64,000 nucleotides of DNA from Nitrosococcus halophilus Nc 4 (GTDB lineage: Bacteria; Pseudomonadota; Gammaproteobacteria; Nitrosococcales; Nitrosococcaceae), in the NCBI RefSeq assembly GCF_000024725.1, contig NC_013960.1, positions 1,386,261-1,450,260 on the forward strand. Reading direction: 5' to 3'. Numbering within the stretch: the first letter of the stretch is position 1; each line of letters opens with the position of its first letter. Below are positions 61,447 through 64,000 of the stretch, piece by piece. The position numbers and the translations under genes were made by a program. The notes beneath the pieces are model-generated. The model worked only from the letters and a program-made list of their open reading frames with translations. It was not told the DNA's origin and made no database searches.

Positions 61447-62418
61447 ATGGCCGGTGACCAGCTGATCTTTTTGATTATGGTGTTTCTGGCGGTATTCCTG
61501 CTTGCCACCGCTATTATCGTCCCCACCTTTGGAACCTCAGCCCAGGCGGCGAAAAATCTGCGGCGGCGTATTCAGGGAGCCATAGAGGAATTAGATCCTG
61601 CGGCGATCTCTCTGTTACGGGAGAAAAGCTTTCATAAACTCTCGCCCCTTGAACGCTGGATAGAAGGGCTGCCAGGAATGGTGCGGCTGAGCCTGCTTAT
61701 CAAGCAATCCGGTCGGGAGACCGCCGCTTATCGGGTCGTATTGTTCGCTTTTAGCCTGGGTATGGGCCTTGGGTTGTTGGTGTGGGTTTTGGCCCGGTCC
61801 CCATTATTGGGATTCCTGGTGGCCTTCGTGAGTTTTATTTTTCCTATCTTAAGGATACGCATAGAGCGGGACAAGCGGATAGGAAAATTTGAGGAACAGT
61901 TGCCTGAGGCCCTTGATATCATGAGCCGGGCGATGAAGGCGGGATACCCTTTTGTGGAAACGCTGCACGTCGCCTCAGAAGAAATGCGGGATCCTTTGGC
62001 CAAAGAATTTCGTACCACATTTGCGGACATTAATTATGGAATGAATATCAAAACTGCATTCCTCAGTCTATTACAGCGGGTTCCCAGCATGAGTCTGATG
62101 GCTGTGGTGACTGGAGTCTTAGTTCAGCGGGATACGGGCGGTAATCTAGCAGAGATCCTGGAGAAGATTGCCGCAGTAGTGCGAGGGCGATTTCGGTTTC
62201 AGCGCAAGGTACGGACTTTCACGGCGGAAGGACGGCTTTCCGCTTGGATCCTGACTTTAGTACCCTTTGTCCTGTCAGCGGCACTCCATGTGATTAATCC
62301 TGAATACCTGCCTATGTTGGTAAAGGAACCCTTGGGTCGAACCCTAATCCTGTTGGCTTTTATTAATATCATGGTGGGTGTTTTTTGGATGCGTCGTATT
62401 ATCCGTATTGATGTTTGA
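61447..62418 (+). CDS. tadB: TadB inner-membrane platform protein
   Basis: The 323-residue product has a T2SSF domain (LPEALDIMSRAMKAGYPFVE ... VVTGVLVQRDTGGNLAEILEKIA) with two N-terminal helices and two to three C-terminal helices (LSAWILTLVPFVLSAALHVI). It forms the membrane base with TadC. I use the ATG at 61447 (CAGGG eight bases upstream); a GTG at 61438 is an alternative start. Confidence 0.9.
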   Translation: MAGDQLIFLIMVFLAVFLLATAIIVPTFGTSAQAAKNLRRRIQGAIEELDPAAISLLREKSFHKLSPLERWIEGLPGMVRLSLLIKQSGRETAAYRVVLFAFSLGMGLGLLVWVLARSPLLGFLVAFVSFIFPILRIRIERDKRIGKFEEQLPEALDIMSRAMKAGYPFVETLHVASEEMRDPLAKEFRTTFADINYGMNIKTAFLSLLQRVPSMSLMAVVTGVLVQRDTGGNLAEILEKIAAVVRGRFRFQRKVRTFTAEGRLSAWILTLVPFVLSAALHVINPEYLPMLVKEPLGRTLILLAFINIMVGVFWMRRIIRIDV

Positions 62419-62428
62419 GGGGGCCCTC

Positions 62429-63391
62429 ATGGAATATCTTCTGCAAACTTTGTCCAAATTGCTGAGTGAACCTGGCCAAACCACGTGGTTTTTTGCCGTT
62501 ATCATGGGTGTGGCGACCACTCTTTTTGTGCTGGCCTTATTGTTGCTCGTCGCTGGATTGTCCGATCCAGTGCGCCGACGGCTGCGTTCCATAGCCAATT
62601 CCGGACATCATGATAGGAAAACCACGGATGCGGTAGCGGAAGCGATAGCGCCTTTATCACCCTATATCTTACCGAGGCAAGAATGGGAACGATCCAAAAC
62701 CACCACTAAGCTGGTTCACGCCGGTTACCGCTCAGGTAATGCACTTACCCTGTTTTATGCTATTAAGCTGCTTTCAGGAATTATTCTACCGGCGATTGCA
62801 ATATTTTTAACGACAATTTTTTATCCTAAATTTACAACCTTCCAGATTGTTTTCTTAGGTTTGTTTTTAAGTTTTATCGGGCTATTGTTCCCGAATATTG
62901 TTCTAGAACGACTGATTAAAAAACGTCAGCGCCAGATTTACAACGGTTTTCCCGATGTGCTCGATTTGCTTATCACTTGTACTGAGGCTGGTTTGGGGTT
63001 GAATGCGGCTTTAAAGCGAGTAGCGGAGGAATGTGCTGTCAGCCATCCCGTACTTTCCGGGGAGCTGACTTTAGTGAATATGGAGATCCGGGCGGGGGTA
63101 AATCGCGTCGAGGCATTGAAAAATTTTTCCGCGCGAGCTGGAATAGAGGAGATCCACAGCTTCGTTGCTTTCCTTTCCCAAAGCTTGCGTTTCGGCACCA
63201 GCATCGCGGATACCCTGCGAATTTACTCCGATGAATTCCGGGATAAACGGATGCAGCGGGCTGAGGAAATGGCGGCAAAGATGGGCACCAAAATGATTTT
63301 TCCCCTCATCTTTTGCATACTGCCATCCTTTTTCCTGGTGGCTATAGGCCCGGCTGTTCTCGGCGTTCTCAAAGCGCTTGGAGTGCGTTAG
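62429..63391 (+). CDS. tadC: TadC inner-membrane platform protein
   Basis: The 320-residue product is the second T2SSF-domain platform protein (GFPDVLDLLITCTEAGLGLN ... FLSQSLRFGTSIADTLRIYS) with hydrophobic helices near 20-45, 100-160 and at the C-terminus. GAGGGGG lies five bases before the ATG at 62429. An earlier ATG at 62411 overlaps the tadB stop and lacks a ribosome site. It closes the continuous tad gene run; a MITE-like repeat follows. Confidence 0.9.
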   Translation: MEYLLQTLSKLLSEPGQTTWFFAVIMGVATTLFVLALLLLVAGLSDPVRRRLRSIANSGHHDRKTTDAVAEAIAPLSPYILPRQEWERSKTTTKLVHAGYRSGNALTLFYAIKLLSGIILPAIAIFLTTIFYPKFTTFQIVFLGLFLSFIGLLFPNIVLERLIKKRQRQIYNGFPDVLDLLITCTEAGLGLNAALKRVAEECAVSHPVLSGELTLVNMEIRAGVNRVEALKNFSARAGIEEIHSFVAFLSQSLRFGTSIADTLRIYSDEFRDKRMQRAEEMAAKMGTKMIFPLIFCILPSFFLVAIGPAVLGVLKALGVR

Positions 63392-63430
63392 TCATGAGTA
63401 GGTGATAGATCCTTGGAGTTTCACCATGAC

Positions 63431-63610
63431 TAGCCTGGATAATTCATGAGATCACCACAAAGGCACTAAGGGCACAAAGAAATCAAAAAGGTAAATAGAT
63501 TAAAATAATTTGCTTCGTTAGCAATGAGCATATCCATCAATTTCTCCCAACTGACTGAGATTCCCTCATCCTCGTGTTCTTTGTGTCTTGGTGGTGAAAA
63601 ATTCAGGCTA
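63431..63610. repeat. MITE-like repeat (TAGCCTG family), full copy
   Basis: 180 bases bounded by TAGCCTGGATAATT and AAATTCAGGCTA, nearly identical to 48322-48500. It follows tadC by 39 bases and may serve as a bidirectional hairpin end for the tad transcript. The remaining 150 bases up to the last gene hold no recognisable frame. Confidence 0.85.
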
Positions 63611-63766
63611 GCCTCACCTTGTCAGCCTGGAGAAAAAGTTTTAAGGAAGGTTTAGGTGTTAAGGGAAAAAGGCAAGAGAGTTATTGAATGTGCGAGTCGA
63701 ATCCGATCTCAAGAAGCAACCCCAAGAGTTGGCAAAGCGGGAAAACCGAACGCTATTTAGACTGAG

Positions 63767-64000
63767 TTAACTGGCGACCGAGGTCCGGATCACATGGGCC
63801 GCTTGCGCGGGAAGAAAATAATGATAGTAGGGCGCTGAATGGAGAGGGTCGCTCTGTTCATAGGTGAGGCCATAAAGAGCGAAATATTCTTTCCCTAAGA
63901 GGGACGGCATCTCGCGCCGTGAAACCAACTCCAATAGCTTGCCGTTTTCAATGCTGCGTTCAAGACTGGGATCAATGGCGGCAAGTTCTTGTTTGATCTT
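63767..64000 (-). CDS. 3' part of an unrecognised gene (runs off the window)
   Basis: A 77-residue C-terminal piece, open to the window edge, reads KIKQELAAIDPSLERSIENG, later LVSRREMPSLLGKEYFALYG and ends AAHVIRTSVAS. Composition and codon use look like a genuine soluble protein, and it is convergent with the tad genes across the repeat. I recognise no family from this piece. Confidence 0.6.
   Translation of the reverse strand, partial: KIKQELAAIDPSLERSIENGKLLELVSRREMPSLLGKEYFALYGLTYEQSDPLHSAPYYHYFLPAQAAHVIRTSVAS

Noticed and set aside
1-64000. CRISPR array, tRNA or rRNA genes, prophage
   Set aside because: No regularly spaced direct repeats, no tRNA-like cloverleaf or TTCGAATC arm in proper context, and no phage structural genes were seen.

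Overview
The window looks like chromosome of a gammaproteobacterium. The gene styles (Lon-Hsp20, FolE, DUF5132/HMA2-like proteins beside a P-type ATPase, a LodA-type quinoprotein, a full tad pilus locus) and the many short dispersed palindromic repeats would fit a Chromatiales-type genome such as Nitrosococcus. That assignment is an inference: no rRNA, tRNA or ammonia-oxidation gene is present to test it. I saw no CRISPR array, tRNA or prophage.

Layout. 0-10.5 kb: a small double-glycine-leader peptide gene behind a sigma-54-like promoter, a secreted DUF885 metallopeptidase-like protein, then mostly minus-strand housekeeping and stress genes (XdhC-like, an SDR without its catalytic Tyr, Lon, Hsp20, a class II glutamine amidotransferase), folE, a phoU remnant and a 58-residue membrane protein. 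10.5-13.3 kb: a plus-strand cluster of three HMA2-like proteins, a DUF5132 protein and a protein built of seven 22-residue apolipoprotein-like repeats. 13.4-18.4 kb: a LodB/LodA pair and an intact IscB gene with its omegaRNA. 18.8-19.6 kb: two unrecognised genes. 19.7-24.2 kb: a divergent MetK paralogue downstream of a P-type ATPase whose N-terminus carries the same HMA2-like domain, which links it to the 10.5-13.3 kb cluster.

24.4-27.7 kb: an O-methyltransferase, ThiD and an unusual ThiS/MoaD-rhodanese-E1 fusion. 28-40 kb: a thiamine-diphosphate enzyme and two citryl-CoA-lyase-like proteins, then a TonB-dependent receptor, an SDR, a periplasmic binding protein and a 1499-residue hybrid kinase/REC/HPT/REC/GGDEF/EAL protein. 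40.8-48.3 kb: an FtsX-type ABC exporter, a guanine deaminase-like enzyme behind a possible attenuator, a YdiJ-like FAD/Fe-S dehydrogenase and a CPBP protease.

48.7-63.4 kb: a Flp/Tad type IVc pilus locus. It has a TPR lipoprotein (TadD-like) on the minus strand, an AraC-type regulator with a degenerate receiver, flp, then cpaA, an AAA+ ATPase, cpaB, cpaC, a lipoprotein, tadG, two tadE-like genes, cpaE, cpaF, tadB and tadC. The last 230 bases hold the 3' end of an unrecognised minus-strand gene. Several dispersed repeat families punctuate the window; one MITE-like family (ends TAGCCTG) has two full copies, a degraded copy and a half copy that supplies the stop codon of the MetK paralogue. The best candidates for something undescribed are the HMA2/DUF5132/22-mer-repeat/ATPase/MetK-like set and the thiamine-diphosphate/twin citryl-lyase cluster.
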